64,000 nucleotides of DNA from Janthinobacterium agaricidamnosum NBRC 102515 = DSM 9628 (GCF_000723165.1 NZ_HG322949.1:2392917-2456916); one strand, 5' to 3'. Shown: positions 25,372 to 35,162, counted from the stretch's first letter. The notes: generated by a model from the sequence alone, not told the origin. A program made the numbers and translations.

Positions 25372-26346
25372 TCAGACCGCCATCGCCGCCTTGATCGGCG
25401 CGTGGTGCTGATACCCTTCCAGCGAAAAGTCGTCCGGTTCGATCCGTTCCAGCCATTCCGGTTCGTATTTGCCGGTCTTGGCGAAGTCCGGCACGCGCTC
25501 GGAAATGACGAATTGTGGCGCCGGGAACGGCGTGCGTGTCAATTGTTCCTTGACCATGTCGAGGTGGTTTTCATAGATGTGCGCGTCGCCGATGAAATAC
25601 GTGAACCAGCGCGGCGTGTAGCCGGTCAGGCGTCCGACCAGGTGCAGCAGCGCCGCGCCTTCGGCCAGGTTGAACGGCGTGCCGAGGCCGATGTCGTTGC
25701 TGCGCACATACAGGCACAGCGAGATTTCGCGGGTGCTGGCGTTCGGGATGAATTGGTACAGCAAGTGGCAGGCGGGCAGGGCCACCGCGTCCAGGTCGGC
25801 CGGGTTCCAGCCGTGGAACAAAATGCGCCGGCTACCCGGATTGTGGATGATGGTGTCCAGGCACTCGCGCAACTGGTCGACGGCTTTGTACAGCAACACT
25901 TTTTGCACGCCTTCATCGAGCATGGTCGCCACCACCCGGAAGCCGTTTTTTTCAGCGTCGGCGATTTGCAGCGGCTGGTCGGCCGCGATCAATTTGTAGG
26001 CCGGCCAGCCGCGCCATTGCACGCCGTACACCGGACCCAGGTCGTCTTCGCCTTCGCGGTACGGATTGGCCAGCCATTGCGCATTTTCATTGGCGTTCTG
26101 GTCCCATACTTTACAGCCCAGCGCGCGGAATTCGGCCGCGTTGCGCGAACCGCGCAAGAAGGCGATCAATTCGCCGATCACCGATTTGAACGCCAGCTTC
26201 TTGGTCGTAACGGCTGGAAAGCCATCCTTGGCCAGGTCGAAACGCATCATCGCGCCCGGTACGCTGAGGGTGCGGATGCCGGTGCGGTTGTCTTGCCAAC
26301 TGCCGGTGTCGAGCACGGTCTTGATCAAATCCTGATATTGCTGCAT
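25372..26346 (-). CDS. thyA: Thymidylate synthase
   Basis: A 324-residue ThyA. It methylates dUMP to dTMP with methylene-tetrahydrofolate in the cytosol. Landmarks: the N-terminal [20 protein letters not shown] with the phosphate-binding Arg, the active-site Cys in [13 protein letters not shown], and the dUMP-binding [17 protein letters not shown]. The region around residue 100-200 is longer than in the 264-residue E. coli enzyme, as in many longer-form ThyA proteins. The start MQQYQDLIK is preceded by GGAGAAATCA. The upstream frame extension is not conserved-looking. Confidence 0.95.
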   Translation of the reverse strand: MQQYQDLIKTVLDTGSWQDNRTGIRTLSVPGAMMRFDLAKDGFPAVTTKKLAFKSVIGELIAFLRGSRNAAEFRALGCKVWDQNANENAQWLANPYREGEDDLGPVYGVQWRGWPAYKLIAADQPLQIADAEKNGFRVVATMLDEGVQKVLLYKAVDQLRECLDTIIHNPGSRRILFHGWNPADLDAVALPACHLLYQFIPNASTREISLCLYVRSNDIGLGTPFNLAEGAALLHLVGRLTGYTPRWFTYFIGDAHIYENHLDMVKEQLTRTPFPAPQFVISERVPDFAKTGKYEPEWLERIEPDDFSLEGYQHHAPIKAAMAV

Positions 26347-26625
26347 TGATTTCTCCAACGGAATAGGGGCTGGCGGCGCATTTGCAGCGTGTGCATGGGC
26401 GGCCTTGCCAGGCAGACAGCGATTGTAACGCAGGCGGGAGTTGCCGGCATAGGCCCGCGCGTGTGATTGGATGGCCGATAAAAGTGCTGCTGAAGTCACC
26501 GTAAGGCAACATTTCAATATCACTATGTGTTAATTTATGTGTCTGCATGGAAATAAAACATGGCTTCATGCTATTCCTGCACCGGCACCCCTGTTGCAGG
26601 CAAGAAAAATCAAAGTAGCAGCGAG

Positions 26626-29313
26626 ATGATGAAATTCGATTTCCTGAAAAGCAATTTGCGCGTGGTGCTGGTGTGGCCGCTGGTCGGACTGGTCTTGTGC
26701 GCGTCGATGTGGGCCGTCACGCTGCTGCAATTGAAGGCGGAAAAGGTGGTCGCGGAAAAGCATGCGCTGGTGACGGTCGCATCGCTGTCGCGCGCCTATG
26801 CGCAGTATCTGGCGCGTACGCTGGAACAGATGGATCAGGTCACGCTGCAATTGAAGTATGAGTGGGAAAAGTCGCATGGCGCCTTGCGCCTGGAAGAGTT
26901 GAAGTACAGTGGTTTGTATGCCGGTCCGCACTATGCGATCGTCGCGGTGCTGGACCGCAAGGGCAATCCGCTGAGCGCCACCGCGCCGTTTTCGCGCTTG
27001 CGCAAGAGCGATATTACCGAGTATTTGCTGAAACACTGGCGCAACAAGACCGGCACCGTGCGCATCGGGCTGGGCCAAAGCCGCGGCGACGACAAGCCGC
27101 TGATCCATTTCACGCGCCGGCTGGAAGATGACAAGGGCGATTTCGACGGCGTGATCGTGGTGGCCATCGATCCGCTGCATTTGTCGGAATTTTATGACAG
27201 CGCCAATTTCGGCCAGTTCGGCCTGTCGGCGATGGTCGGCGAAGACGGCGAAGTATTCAGCACGCGGCTCGGTTCGAGCGTGCTGGACGCCAACCGCACG
27301 CCGTTTCTCGATACGTCCTTCCTGGAAAGCGACAGCGGTGCGCTGCAATCGGCGGGACGAGTCGCGTTTGCCGACAAGGAAAACCGTTTTGTTGGCTGGC
27401 AATCGCTGAAATCCTATCCATTCACCGCCGTGATCGGCCTGGCCGAGTCGGAGGTGTTGCGCCCATACCAGGAAACGCGCGCCATTTATATCGGCATCGC
27501 CAGCGCGGTCAGCGCCTTGCTGCTGGTATTCAGCGGCATCGCCTGCGGTTTGTCGCTGCGCCTGGCCTTGCGCCAGCAACAGTCGGAAGGCGTGCGCAAC
27601 GCTTACCGCATGGCGACCGAAGGCACCAGCGACGGGTTTTATATTATTACCGCGATCCGCGATGCGGCGGGAGCCATCATCGATTTCGAATTGGTCGATT
27701 GCAATGAGCCGGGCGCGCGCTTCTTTGGCGTGCACCGCGAACAATTGCTGGGCATGCGCGTGCAATCGCGCATCCACGAGGCATATTTCCGCGATTTAAT
27801 GCAGAGTTACCGCGAAGCGATGATCAGCGGTTTTTCCGAGCAGGAAATCGAACTGGCGGACGACAATCCTTTCCATTTGCGCTGGATCCGCCGGCGCCTG
27901 GTGCGCAGCGGCGACCGGCTGGCGGTGACCTTGCAGGATATCAGCGACGCCAAGTCGCATGAAGCCGACCTGCACCGGCTGGCCAATGAAGATGGCTTGA
28001 CCGGCTTGCCGAACCGCCACTGGCTGGGCCGCTTCCTGCCGAACGCGCTGGCGCGGGCCCAGGCCGGCGAGAGCAGCCTGGCGCTGCTGTTCATCGACCT
28101 CGACGGCTTCAAGGATATCAACGATACCAAGGGCCACGCCGAGGGCGACAAGGTATTGCGCGCCGCATCGCAGCGCTTGAAATCGGTATTGCGTCCGAGC
28201 GACAACGTGGTGCGGCTCGGCGGCGACGAGTTTGTCGTGATCCTCGATCCGGTCGAGGACGATGCCCGCGCCGAACGCGTCGCCGAGCGCATCGCGGAAG
28301 CGTTCGACGAACCGTTTTATGTCGGCCTCGACCGTCACAAGATGGGCGCGTCGATCGGCATCAGCCTGTATCCGCGCGATGGGCTGGACACCGCAACCTT
28401 GCTCAAGAATGCGGATATCGCGATGTACGCCGTCAAGATGGCGGGCAAGGGCCATCACCGCTTTTACCAGCCGGAACTATATGAAGTGATACGCAACCGC
28501 CGCGATATCGAGCAAAACCTGGTCACGGCGCTGGAAGAAGACCAGTTTGTCGTGTATTACCAGCCGCGCGTCGATACCATGAGCGGCGAGTTGTGCAGCG
28601 TCGAAGCGCTGGTGCGCTGGATGCATCCGCAGCAGGGCATGGTGCCGCCGCTGGACTTTATTTCCGTCGCGGAAAGCAGCGGCCTGATTTCGCAACTGGG
28701 CGAAGTGGTGATCGAAAAAGTGTGCCAGCAAATGGCGCGCTGGAAAGCCCACGGCCAGTCACTGGTGCCGGTGTCGATCAACGTGTCGGCGCGCCAGTTC
28801 GGCCGCGGCGACGTGCACCTGGTACTGGCTGAAGCACTGGCGCGGCACGGTATCGACGCCCATTTGATCGAAGTCGAGATCACCGAATCGGCGATGATGG
28901 ACCAGCAAAACCGCGCGGTCGAGCAATTGGCCGCGATCCGCGCGCTCGGCGTGCGCTTGCTGGTCGACGATTTCGGCACCGGTTATTCATCGCTGTCGCA
29001 ATTGCAGAAATTCGCGATGGACGGCTTGAAGATCGACCGCGCCTTCACTACCGAGCTGGGGCGCTCGGAGCAGGGCGAGATTTTCATCCGCGCGATCTTG
29101 TCGATGGCGCATGCGCTGGGCATGAGCGTGGTGGCCGAGGGGGTGGAGAGCATGCGGCAGCTGGAAATTTTACGCAGCCTGCAATGTAATGAAATTCAAG
29201 GTTATTTTGTTTCCAGACCGGTTCCCGCCGAACAAATGCTCGGTTTAATGCGCAAACGTTTCTTGATTGATGCGCCGCAAGCCCTGCTGGCGCCATACTG
29301 CCCGATTTTTTAA
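26626..29313 (+). CDS. Membrane c-di-GMP enzyme with CHASE/Cache-like sensor, PAS, GGDEF and EAL
   Basis: An 895-residue protein. TM1 (about 14-34) and TM2 (about 290-312) flank an extracytoplasmic dCache-like sensor. A PAS-like region follows (about 325-440). The GGDEF domain has an intact GGDEF (532-536) and an RPSD inhibitory site five residues before it. The EAL domain begins near 635 with EAL (660-662) and retains VSINVSARQF, EVEITES, DDFGTGYSSL, the catalytic Lys in DGLKIDRAF, and VAEGVES. Both synthesis and hydrolysis of c-di-GMP are therefore possible. It sits alone between thyA and a FadL-type gene. The start is the first of two adjacent ATGs. Confidence 0.92.
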   Translation: MMKFDFLKSNLRVVLVWPLVGLVLCASMWAVTLLQLKAEKVVAEKHALVTVASLSRAYAQYLARTLEQMDQVTLQLKYEWEKSHGALRLEELKYSGLYAGPHYAIVAVLDRKGNPLSATAPFSRLRKSDITEYLLKHWRNKTGTVRIGLGQSRGDDKPLIHFTRRLEDDKGDFDGVIVVAIDPLHLSEFYDSANFGQFGLSAMVGEDGEVFSTRLGSSVLDANRTPFLDTSFLESDSGALQSAGRVAFADKENRFVGWQSLKSYPFTAVIGLAESEVLRPYQETRAIYIGIASAVSALLLVFSGIACGLSLRLALRQQQSEGVRNAYRMATEGTSDGFYIITAIRDAAGAIIDFELVDCNEPGARFFGVHREQLLGMRVQSRIHEAYFRDLMQSYREAMISGFSEQEIELADDNPFHLRWIRRRLVRSGDRLAVTLQDISDAKSHEADLHRLANEDGLTGLPNRHWLGRFLPNALARAQAGESSLALLFIDLDGFKDINDTKGHAEGDKVLRAASQRLKSVLRPSDNVVRLGGDEFVVILDPVEDDARAERVAERIAEAFDEPFYVGLDRHKMGASIGISLYPRDGLDTATLLKNADIAMYAVKMAGKGHHRFYQPELYEVIRNRRDIEQNLVTALEEDQFVVYYQPRVDTMSGELCSVEALVRWMHPQQGMVPPLDFISVAESSGLISQLGEVVIEKVCQQMARWKAHGQSLVPVSINVSARQFGRGDVHLVLAEALARHGIDAHLIEVEITESAMMDQQNRAVEQLAAIRALGVRLLVDDFGTGYSSLSQLQKFAMDGLKIDRAFTTELGRSEQGEIFIRAILSMAHALGMSVVAEGVESMRQLEILRSLQCNEIQGYFVSRPVPAEQMLGLMRKRFLIDAPQALLAPYCPIF

Positions 29314-29340
29314 AAGAACGACCGTTCGCTCTTTTTTCTA
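29314..29340 (+). terminator. Likely intrinsic terminator after the GGDEF-EAL gene
   Basis: The stem GAACG-AC-CGTTC is followed by GCTCTTTTTT immediately after the stop codon; flanking A and T runs extend it. The short, slightly bulged stem makes efficiency uncertain. Confidence 0.55.
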
Positions 29341-29467
29341 AAGTATTGTATGCTGCCATCAGGCTGTAACCACGGATCAAGCGTCGTTACAGACCAAGAG
29401 TGCCAAGTAGCATGCGCCGCCCCGCGGCCCGGCATCTGATCGCCCCTATAAAAAAGAGAGACCTATC

Positions 29468-30904
29468 TTGAAACACAAATACCTGTCCTTGATGATTGCC
29501 GCCGCATTGGCTGGCCTGTCGGCCACCGCCCAGGCGTCCGGCTACCGTTTCGGTTCGCAAAGCGTGTCCGGCCAAGGCACGGCCGACGCCAACGGCGCCG
29601 AAGCGGCCGACGCGTCGACCATTTTCTACAACCCGGCCGGCCTGTCGCGCCTGGACGGCGCGCAAATCGTCGGCGGCGCCACGGTGGTGGTGCCGCATTC
29701 GAGCTTCAACGACACCGGCTCGACGACCTTCCTCGGCAAGCCGAGCGGCGGTACCCCGGCCAGGGGTTACGCGCCCGGTTCGGTGACCGCGCCATCGCTG
29801 TACGCCAGCAAGAAAATCAACGATCAGTGGACCATCGGCGCGGGTGTGTTCGTGCCGTACGGCGCCAAGCTCGATTACGGCAATACCTGGACCGGCCGCT
29901 ACGCGCTGACCGATATCGACCTGAAATCGGTGGCCATCAATCCATCGGTGGCGTTCAAGCTGGACCAGCACCATTCCTTCGGTTTCGGCATGAGCGCCGA
30001 ATACATGAAGGCGGAACTGGGCCAGGCGGTCGACGTGCCGGGTTCGGTGGCCTACCTGGGCCAGCACGCGCCGGGCGCGGCCGCGGCCTTCCTGAACGGT
30101 ATTGCCCAGTCGCAAGGTCCGGCCGCCGCGCAAGCCGCCGGTGCGGCCTTGCTGGGCGCCAAGGATGGCCATGGCTTGATGGGCGGCAGCGACTGGGGTT
30201 ACGGTTTTAACGCCGGTTACCTGTTCCAGTTGAATGAAGCGACCCGTTTCGGGCTGGCCTACCGTTCGTCGATTTCGCACAAGCTGAAGGGCGATACCAT
30301 CTGGGATTTCTCGGGCGTATCGAATAACGCGGCGGTGAATGCATTTATCGCAAAGGCGTCGAACAAGGTCAATTCGCAGGCGCTGGTCGAGTTGCGCACG
30401 CCGGAAACGCTGTCGGCCAACGTATTCCACCAAATTGACGCCAAATGGGCGGCGATGGCCGACGTGACGTGGAGCCGCACCTCGCGCCTGGATAACCTCG
30501 ACATCCAGTTCCCGCCGACCGGCGAAGGCGCCGAACGCATCCGCCAGCAATGGAAAAACACTTATCGGGTATCGCTGGGCGGCAATTACCGCTACAACGA
30601 AAACCTGCTGCTGCGCGGCGGTATCGCCTACGACCAGGCGCCGACCCAGGGGCCGGAACTGAGCCATCCAGCGTTGCCGGACAGCGACCGTTACCAGTTC
30701 TCGCTGGGCGCCAACTGGAAATTGAACGCCAATTCGTCGATCGACCTGGCCTACAGCTACCTGAACTTCAAGGATACCAGCATCAATTACACCAACGCGT
30801 GTTCGCCGGTCACCCCTGGCTGCACCGGCAATGGCGAAACCACGCGCGGCAATTACCAGACCCATTTGCAACTGCTGGGCCTGGCTTATAACTACAAGTT
30901 TTAA
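29468..30904 (+). CDS. FadL/OmpP1-family outer-membrane transporter
   Basis: A 478-residue outer-membrane beta-barrel. It begins at TTG after AGAGAG with a signal peptide (LMIAAALAGLSATAQA). The mature start SGYRFGSQSVSGQGTADANG and the NPAGLSRL motif are FadL hallmarks for the hatch domain. It ends with Phe after LLGLAYNYKF, as barrels do. The family takes up long-chain fatty acids or other hydrophobic molecules. No fatty-acid degradation genes are adjacent, so the substrate is unproven. Confidence 0.93.
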   Translation: MKHKYLSLMIAAALAGLSATAQASGYRFGSQSVSGQGTADANGAEAADASTIFYNPAGLSRLDGAQIVGGATVVVPHSSFNDTGSTTFLGKPSGGTPARGYAPGSVTAPSLYASKKINDQWTIGAGVFVPYGAKLDYGNTWTGRYALTDIDLKSVAINPSVAFKLDQHHSFGFGMSAEYMKAELGQAVDVPGSVAYLGQHAPGAAAAFLNGIAQSQGPAAAQAAGAALLGAKDGHGLMGGSDWGYGFNAGYLFQLNEATRFGLAYRSSISHKLKGDTIWDFSGVSNNAAVNAFIAKASNKVNSQALVELRTPETLSANVFHQIDAKWAAMADVTWSRTSRLDNLDIQFPPTGEGAERIRQQWKNTYRVSLGGNYRYNENLLLRGGIAYDQAPTQGPELSHPALPDSDRYQFSLGANWKLNANSSIDLAYSYLNFKDTSINYTNACSPVTPGCTGNGETTRGNYQTHLQLLGLAYNYKF

Positions 30905-30935
30905 GCCAGCACGCAAGTAGGCAAGTCGCGGGCAT

Positions 30936-30967
30936 AAAAACGGGCGCCATCCAGGCGCCCGTTTTTT
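30936..30967. terminator. Bidirectional intrinsic terminator
   Basis: A perfect CGGGCGCC/GGCGCCCG stem with a 5-base loop, A-rich on one side and T-rich on the other. It lies between the convergent porin gene and the aldolase-like gene and should end both transcripts. Confidence 0.9.
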
Positions 30968-30980
30968 CATCGCGGCGCGC

Positions 30981-32060
30981 TTACAGCGCCGCCGCCAGCA
31001 GGCCGATGACGTCGCGCACGCGCTGGTCCGGCATGTTCAGCAAGTTGTCGCCGACATACAATTCGACCACGCTGTGGTCCGGCAGCGCCGCATGGCTGGC
31101 GCGGCCGAACAGCCAGACGCCGTCGCGTTCGGCGATCTGGTTGCGGATCTGGATCGCGCGTTCGCGGCTGACCGGCAAGTGCAGGTGCAGCATATTGGCG
31201 TGCGGCCGGGCCGGATTGGCCTTGATCGCCGGATAGTCGCGCAGCAATTCGTAAAACCACTGGGTGCGCTTGAAGTAGGCCGGCATGGCCGCCAGCCGGG
31301 TATCGAACTGCATCGCCGCCGCCACCAGGTACGGGGTGCGCTGGTACACATTGCCGCCCAGCCGGTGGAACCATTCGCGCGCCCGCGCAACGAAGCTGGC
31401 GCTGCCGGCCAGCATCGCGCCGCTCATGCCGCCGATGCCCTTGTACAGCGATAGATAGACGCTGTCAAAACCTTGCGTGATCTCTGGCAGCGGGCGCTCG
31501 AACGCGGCTTGCGTTTCCAGCAGCCGGGCGCCATCCATATGCAGGTGGATATTTTGCTCGTCGCAATAGCGCTTGATGTCGTTCAATTCTTGCCACGACG
31601 GACATTGGCCGCCGATTTCACGCGCCGGCAATTCGACGGCGGCCGCGCCCACTTGCTCGGGAATGGCCTGTAAATCGTTCAAGGTCCATGGCCGGTGCGC
31701 ATCGCCGATCGGCAGCGCGGTGAAATGGTCCAGCAGCGCATGGTTGCCGCGTTCGTGCAGCAAGATGTGCGCAGTCGGATGCAAGGCCACCAGGCGGCTG
31801 CCGCGGTCCTGGCAAGCCAGCCGCAGCGCGGTCACTTGCGTCATGGTGCCGGTGATGCAAAAGACCGCCGCTTCGAAGCCCAGCAGGCTGGCGATTTTTT
31901 GTTCGAAAGCCTGTATCAACGTCCCCGAACCATAGACATCGTGGGCAACGTTATTGGTTTCGCACCAGGCCGCCATCGCGGCGAAGGTTTCGGCGGGCGA
32001 GGCCTGGCGGTGGCCAGGCAGGACGGTGTGGCATTGCAGGCGCAGTTCGGCGTCGGTCAA
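30981..32060 (-). CDS. Threonine-aldolase/beta-eliminating-lyase-family PLP enzyme
   Basis: A 359-residue fold-type I PLP enzyme of the low-specificity L-threonine aldolase family. Landmarks: the GSGTLIQAFEQKIASLLG substrate loop, HLHMDGARLLE with the cofactor Asp, and the Schiff-base Lys in YLSLYKGIGGMSGAML. It should cleave threonine or allo-threonine, or a related beta-hydroxy amino acid, to glycine plus an aldehyde in the cytosol. The TTG start follows GGAGAAAG at good spacing. Two LeuE-like exporters lie directly upstream on the same strand, 21 bases away, so the three may form an amino-acid export/catabolism operon. Confidence 0.88.
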   Translation of the reverse strand: MTDAELRLQCHTVLPGHRQASPAETFAAMAAWCETNNVAHDVYGSGTLIQAFEQKIASLLGFEAAVFCITGTMTQVTALRLACQDRGSRLVALHPTAHILLHERGNHALLDHFTALPIGDAHRPWTLNDLQAIPEQVGAAAVELPAREIGGQCPSWQELNDIKRYCDEQNIHLHMDGARLLETQAAFERPLPEITQGFDSVYLSLYKGIGGMSGAMLAGSASFVARAREWFHRLGGNVYQRTPYLVAAAMQFDTRLAAMPAYFKRTQWFYELLRDYPAIKANPARPHANMLHLHLPVSRERAIQIRNQIAERDGVWLFGRASHAALPDHSVVELYVGDNLLNMPDQRVRDVIGLLAAAL

Positions 32061-32081
32061 GATACTTTCTCCAGTCGGTGA

Positions 32082-32753
32082 TTACAAAGTGGCGCTGGCG
32101 AGCTTGGCGCCAAAGCCGATGAACATGGCGCCGACTCCGCCCGCCATGCTGGTGGACAGGCGCCGGCGGCGGCGGAATGCCTCGGCCAGCCTTGCGCCGA
32201 TCAGGATCAGGACGATCATATAGCTCCAGTTGATGATTTCGGCAACCAGGCCCAGCATTGCAAACGACAATGCCGGCGTGCTGAAATGCGGATCGACGAA
32301 CTGGATAACGAAGGAAATGAAGAACAGGATCGCTTTCGGATTCATCAGGCCGATCACCAGCGCCTTGCGGAAAGGAGCGCTTTCCCTTTCTTTGTGTTGC
32401 GCGGCTTCGTCCGGTGTGTCTGCTGCGCCGCCGCGCAGGCTGCGCCAGCAAGAGAGCATCATGTGCAAGCCTATCCAGCAGAGGTAGGCTGCTCCGATAT
32501 ATTTGACCACATAAAATAGCGCCGGGCTGGCTTTCAGCAGCGATGCGACGCCGCAAGTGGACAGCAGCATCAACACGATATTACCGAGGCTGATGCCGGC
32601 CGCGCCTTGATATCCCTGGCGCGCGCCGCGCCGGGCCGCCAGGCTCAGGATATACATCGAGCTTGGGCCGGGCAAGACGATCAGCAAGGTGGTGCCCAGT
32701 AAATAAGTCCAAAAGTCGATAATGCCAAAGCTGGCGTGCATCAGGGCGTTCAT
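32082..32753 (-). CDS. LysE/RhtB-family amino-acid exporter, LeuE-like (copy 2)
   Basis: A 223-residue inner-membrane exporter with about 6 membrane helices. LeuE-type signatures are present: VLPGPSSMYILSLAARRG in the first loop, and NPKAILFFISFVIQFVDP in the middle. The end IGFGAKLASATL is the same as in its tandem neighbour. It exports an amino acid, probably leucine or a related neutral one, by proton antiport. It lies 21 bases before the aldolase-like gene and 21 bases after copy 1 on the same strand. Confidence 0.88.
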   Translation of the reverse strand: MNALMHASFGIIDFWTYLLGTTLLIVLPGPSSMYILSLAARRGARQGYQGAAGISLGNIVLMLLSTCGVASLLKASPALFYVVKYIGAAYLCWIGLHMMLSCWRSLRGGAADTPDEAAQHKERESAPFRKALVIGLMNPKAILFFISFVIQFVDPHFSTPALSFAMLGLVAEIINWSYMIVLILIGARLAEAFRRRRRLSTSMAGGVGAMFIGFGAKLASATL

Positions 32754-32774
32754 GGCGTTCCAGAGAGTCGGTGA

Positions 32775-33440
32775 TTACAAAGTGGCACTGGCGAGCTTGG
32801 CGCCAAAGCCGATGAACATGGCGCCGACTGCGCCCGCCACGCTGGCGGACAGGCGCCGGCGCCGCCGGAAGGTGTCGGCCAGCCGTGCGCCGAGGAAGAT
32901 CAGGGCGGTCAGGTAGCTCCAGCTGAGGATTTGGCAAACCAGGCCCAGCAGCGCGAACGACAATACCGGCTTGCCGAATTCCGGATCGACAAACTGGATG
33001 AAGAAGGAAATGAAGAACAGGATCGCTTTCGGATTCATCAGGCTGATCAGCAGCGCCTTGCGGAACGGATCGCTTTCCTTCACCGGCTGCGTCACGGCCG
33101 GCGCAAGCTGCGCGTGGTGGCGCAGCTTGCGCCAGCAGCCGGCCAGCATGTGCAGGCCGATCCAGGCCAGATAGGCGGCGCCGATATACTTGACCACATA
33201 AAACAGCGCCGGGCTGGCTTTCAGCAGCGACGCCACGCCGCAGGCGGACAGCACCATCAGCACGATATCGCCGACGCAGATGCCGGCCGCGCCCTTGTAA
33301 GCCTGGCGCACGCCGCGTTGCGCCGCCACGCTCAGCACGTACATCGAATTCGGGCCGGGCAGGATGACGATGAAGACGGTGCCGAGCAAAAAGGTCCAGA
33401 AATCGGTAATGCCAAAGTGGGTCTGCATCAGGGTGTTCAT
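32775..33440 (-). CDS. LysE/RhtB-family amino-acid exporter, LeuE-like (copy 1)
   Basis: A 221-residue paralog of the preceding exporter with the same topology: VILPGPNSMYVLSVAAQRG and NPKAILFFISFFIQFVDP. The two proteins are about two-thirds identical overall, and much closer at the C-terminus. The DNA of the last part and a few bases beyond the stop codon is nearly identical in both. This is the first gene of the putative three-gene operon. Different central loops (HHAQLAPAVTQPVKES here) may reflect divergent specificity. Confidence 0.88.
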   Translation of the reverse strand: MNTLMQTHFGITDFWTFLLGTVFIVILPGPNSMYVLSVAAQRGVRQAYKGAAGICVGDIVLMVLSACGVASLLKASPALFYVVKYIGAAYLAWIGLHMLAGCWRKLRHHAQLAPAVTQPVKESDPFRKALLISLMNPKAILFFISFFIQFVDPEFGKPVLSFALLGLVCQILSWSYLTALIFLGARLADTFRRRRRLSASVAGAVGAMFIGFGAKLASATL

Positions 33441-33861
33441 CGGGTTCCGGATAAAAAGGTGGGGTACGCCGGCGGGCGGCGGCGACAGGCTGCTATTTTA
33501 CTTGTTTGCTCACAGGCTTGCAGCGGAGCAAGTGAAAAGCCGGAACCATGCCGATAGCGGCGTGCCGCGGCGCCGGCTTCTGTTACAAGTGAGTGGTTCG
33601 CAACTGTATTTCTGCCAGTCAAACGATACCATCAAGGTAGGCAGCTGCGCGGTTTGAGCGGCAAATCCGGGAGTACAATAAAAGCCGTCGTGCTGTGGCG
33701 CTCGCTGGCGGCATTGCGCGCCTGGGCACGGCCATTGGAGAATGGTTTCGATGGAAACAATTTTCAGTTGATGCTAGCATACCGCGCGGCGATTTTTTTT
33801 CAATGGTGTTGAACCATTTCACGCCGACACGGAATAGACGGCTAGAAATGGAGAATTGTCG
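33441..33861. other. Intergenic region before the ECF sigma factor gene
   Basis: About 420 bases. No supported gene. The downstream end carries a possible ECF-type promoter (GAACC at 33811-33815 with a GAATAGACGG-like element 16-26 bases later) about 25 bases before the sigma gene start. The rest shows no RNA gene or repeat that I recognise. Confidence 0.4.
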
Positions 33862-34455
33862 ATGTTTGGATTACTCGGAAAGACCACTGAAACCCCGCGG
33901 ACCAAGGCTGGCAGAGATGAATCCGCCGACTTGCGGCTGATCGGCCAGATCGTGGACGGCGACCGGCGCGCCTTTGAAACCTTGTACCGGGCGTATTTTT
34001 CGCGCCTGACGCGCTTTCTTGACCGAATGACGCATAATACGGCGATGATCGAAGAGATCGTCAACGATGCGATGCTGGTGGTGTGGCGCCGCGCCGACAC
34101 CTTCGATGGCAGTTGCAAGTTGTCGACCTGGATTTTTGCGATCGCCTACCGTACCGCGCTGAAGGCGATCAAGCACCGCGACGAGCCGGTCGACGCCGAT
34201 CCGGACTTGCTGTACGGCGACGAGACGTTCGAACCGGAAGCCGGTTTCAGCCAGCAGCAATTGCAAGACCGGGTGGCGCAGGCACTGGATGTGTTGCCGA
34301 TGGAGCAGCGCATGGTGGTCAACCTGACGTATTACCACGGCATGGGTTACGAAGAGATCAGCGGCATCATGGAATGCCCGCTGAATACGGTCAAGACGCG
34401 TATGTTCCATGCCCGGCGCCGCTTGAAAAACCTGCTGGCCGATGATGCGGAGTGA
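33862..34455 (+). CDS. ECF-family RNA polymerase sigma factor
   Basis: A 197-residue extracytoplasmic-function sigma factor. Region 2 contains FETLYRAYFSRLTRFLDRM and DAMLVVWRRADTFDG. Region 4 contains LDVLPMEQRMVVNLTYYHG and the HTH YEEISGIMECPLNTVKTRM. The ATG is preceded by GGAG. The anti-sigma gene starts within or just after its stop codon (GTGA overlap), and a serine protease gene follows, so this is a signalling operon. Confidence 0.94.
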   Translation: MFGLLGKTTETPRTKAGRDESADLRLIGQIVDGDRRAFETLYRAYFSRLTRFLDRMTHNTAMIEEIVNDAMLVVWRRADTFDGSCKLSTWIFAIAYRTALKAIKHRDEPVDADPDLLYGDETFEPEAGFSQQQLQDRVAQALDVLPMEQRMVVNLTYYHGMGYEEISGIMECPLNTVKTRMFHARRRLKNLLADDAE

Positions 34456-34460
34456 CTATT

Positions 34461-35162
34461 ATGATGACAGGAAAAATCGTGGAATTCGAAGCATCGACCC
34501 ACCAAAAAGTGCAAAAATTATTACCATGGATGCTGGAAGAGTCGCTGACCGGCGCTGAACTGTCGATGGTGCGCAAGCATTTGCTGCATTGCGAAGAATG
34601 CCGCGCCGACCTGGCCTGGCAGCGCCAGATCCAGGCGGCCCGGCCACCGATGCAGTCGGCCCCGGATGTCGACCGCGCGTTTGCGGCGCTCAGCGGGCGG
34701 CTGGAGCCGGTGGCCCGTGCGCGCCGTCCCAGGCACGCTGTATCTGAGTGGCTGCGCAATGCCGGGCAAAACCTGTGGCAGGGCGGCAACGGCGGCGCAC
34801 AATGGCAGCGCTGGGCAATGGCGACGCAGTGTGCGGTCATCGCCGGCCTCGCGCTGGCGCTGCTGAAACCGGCCAGCGACGTACCGCAGCAATATCACGC
34901 GCTGTCGGCGGCGGGCTCGCCGGCGACAGCGGCCGCCGCAGCGTCCGGCAATGTGATGGTGCTGTTCAAGCCGGACACCACCGAGCGTGAATTGCGCCGC
35001 ATCCTGCAAGCGAGCGGCGCCCACATCGTCAATGGCCCGACCGTCACCGACGCCTATCTGCTGTATTTGCCGCCGGCGGGGCTGCATGCGGCGCTGCTGG
35101 CGTTGCGCCGCGAGCCGGCGGTGACGCTGGTCGCGCCGCTCGACAGTGGAGCGGCGCGGTGA
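34461..35162 (+). CDS. Membrane anti-sigma factor with zinc-finger and prodomain-like C-terminus
   Basis: A 233-residue anti-sigma factor. The N-terminal zinc-binding anti-sigma domain has the HxxxCxxC pattern HLLHCEECR. A transmembrane helix follows at about 115-135 (CAVIAGLALALLK). The periplasmic C-terminal part (VMVLFKPDTTERELRRILQA, then AYLLYLPPAGLHAALLALRR) resembles the subtilisin propeptide/inhibitor fold. I prefer ATG 34461, with GGAG 8 bases before, over GTG 34452. The next gene encodes a subtilisin and overlaps by 4 bases, so the C-terminal domain may be the protease's target or inhibitor. Confidence 0.87.
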   Translation: MMTGKIVEFEASTHQKVQKLLPWMLEESLTGAELSMVRKHLLHCEECRADLAWQRQIQAARPPMQSAPDVDRAFAALSGRLEPVARARRPRHAVSEWLRNAGQNLWQGGNGGAQWQRWAMATQCAVIAGLALALLKPASDVPQQYHALSAAGSPATAAAAASGNVMVLFKPDTTERELRRILQASGAHIVNGPTVTDAYLLYLPPAGLHAALLALRREPAVTLVAPLDSGAAR

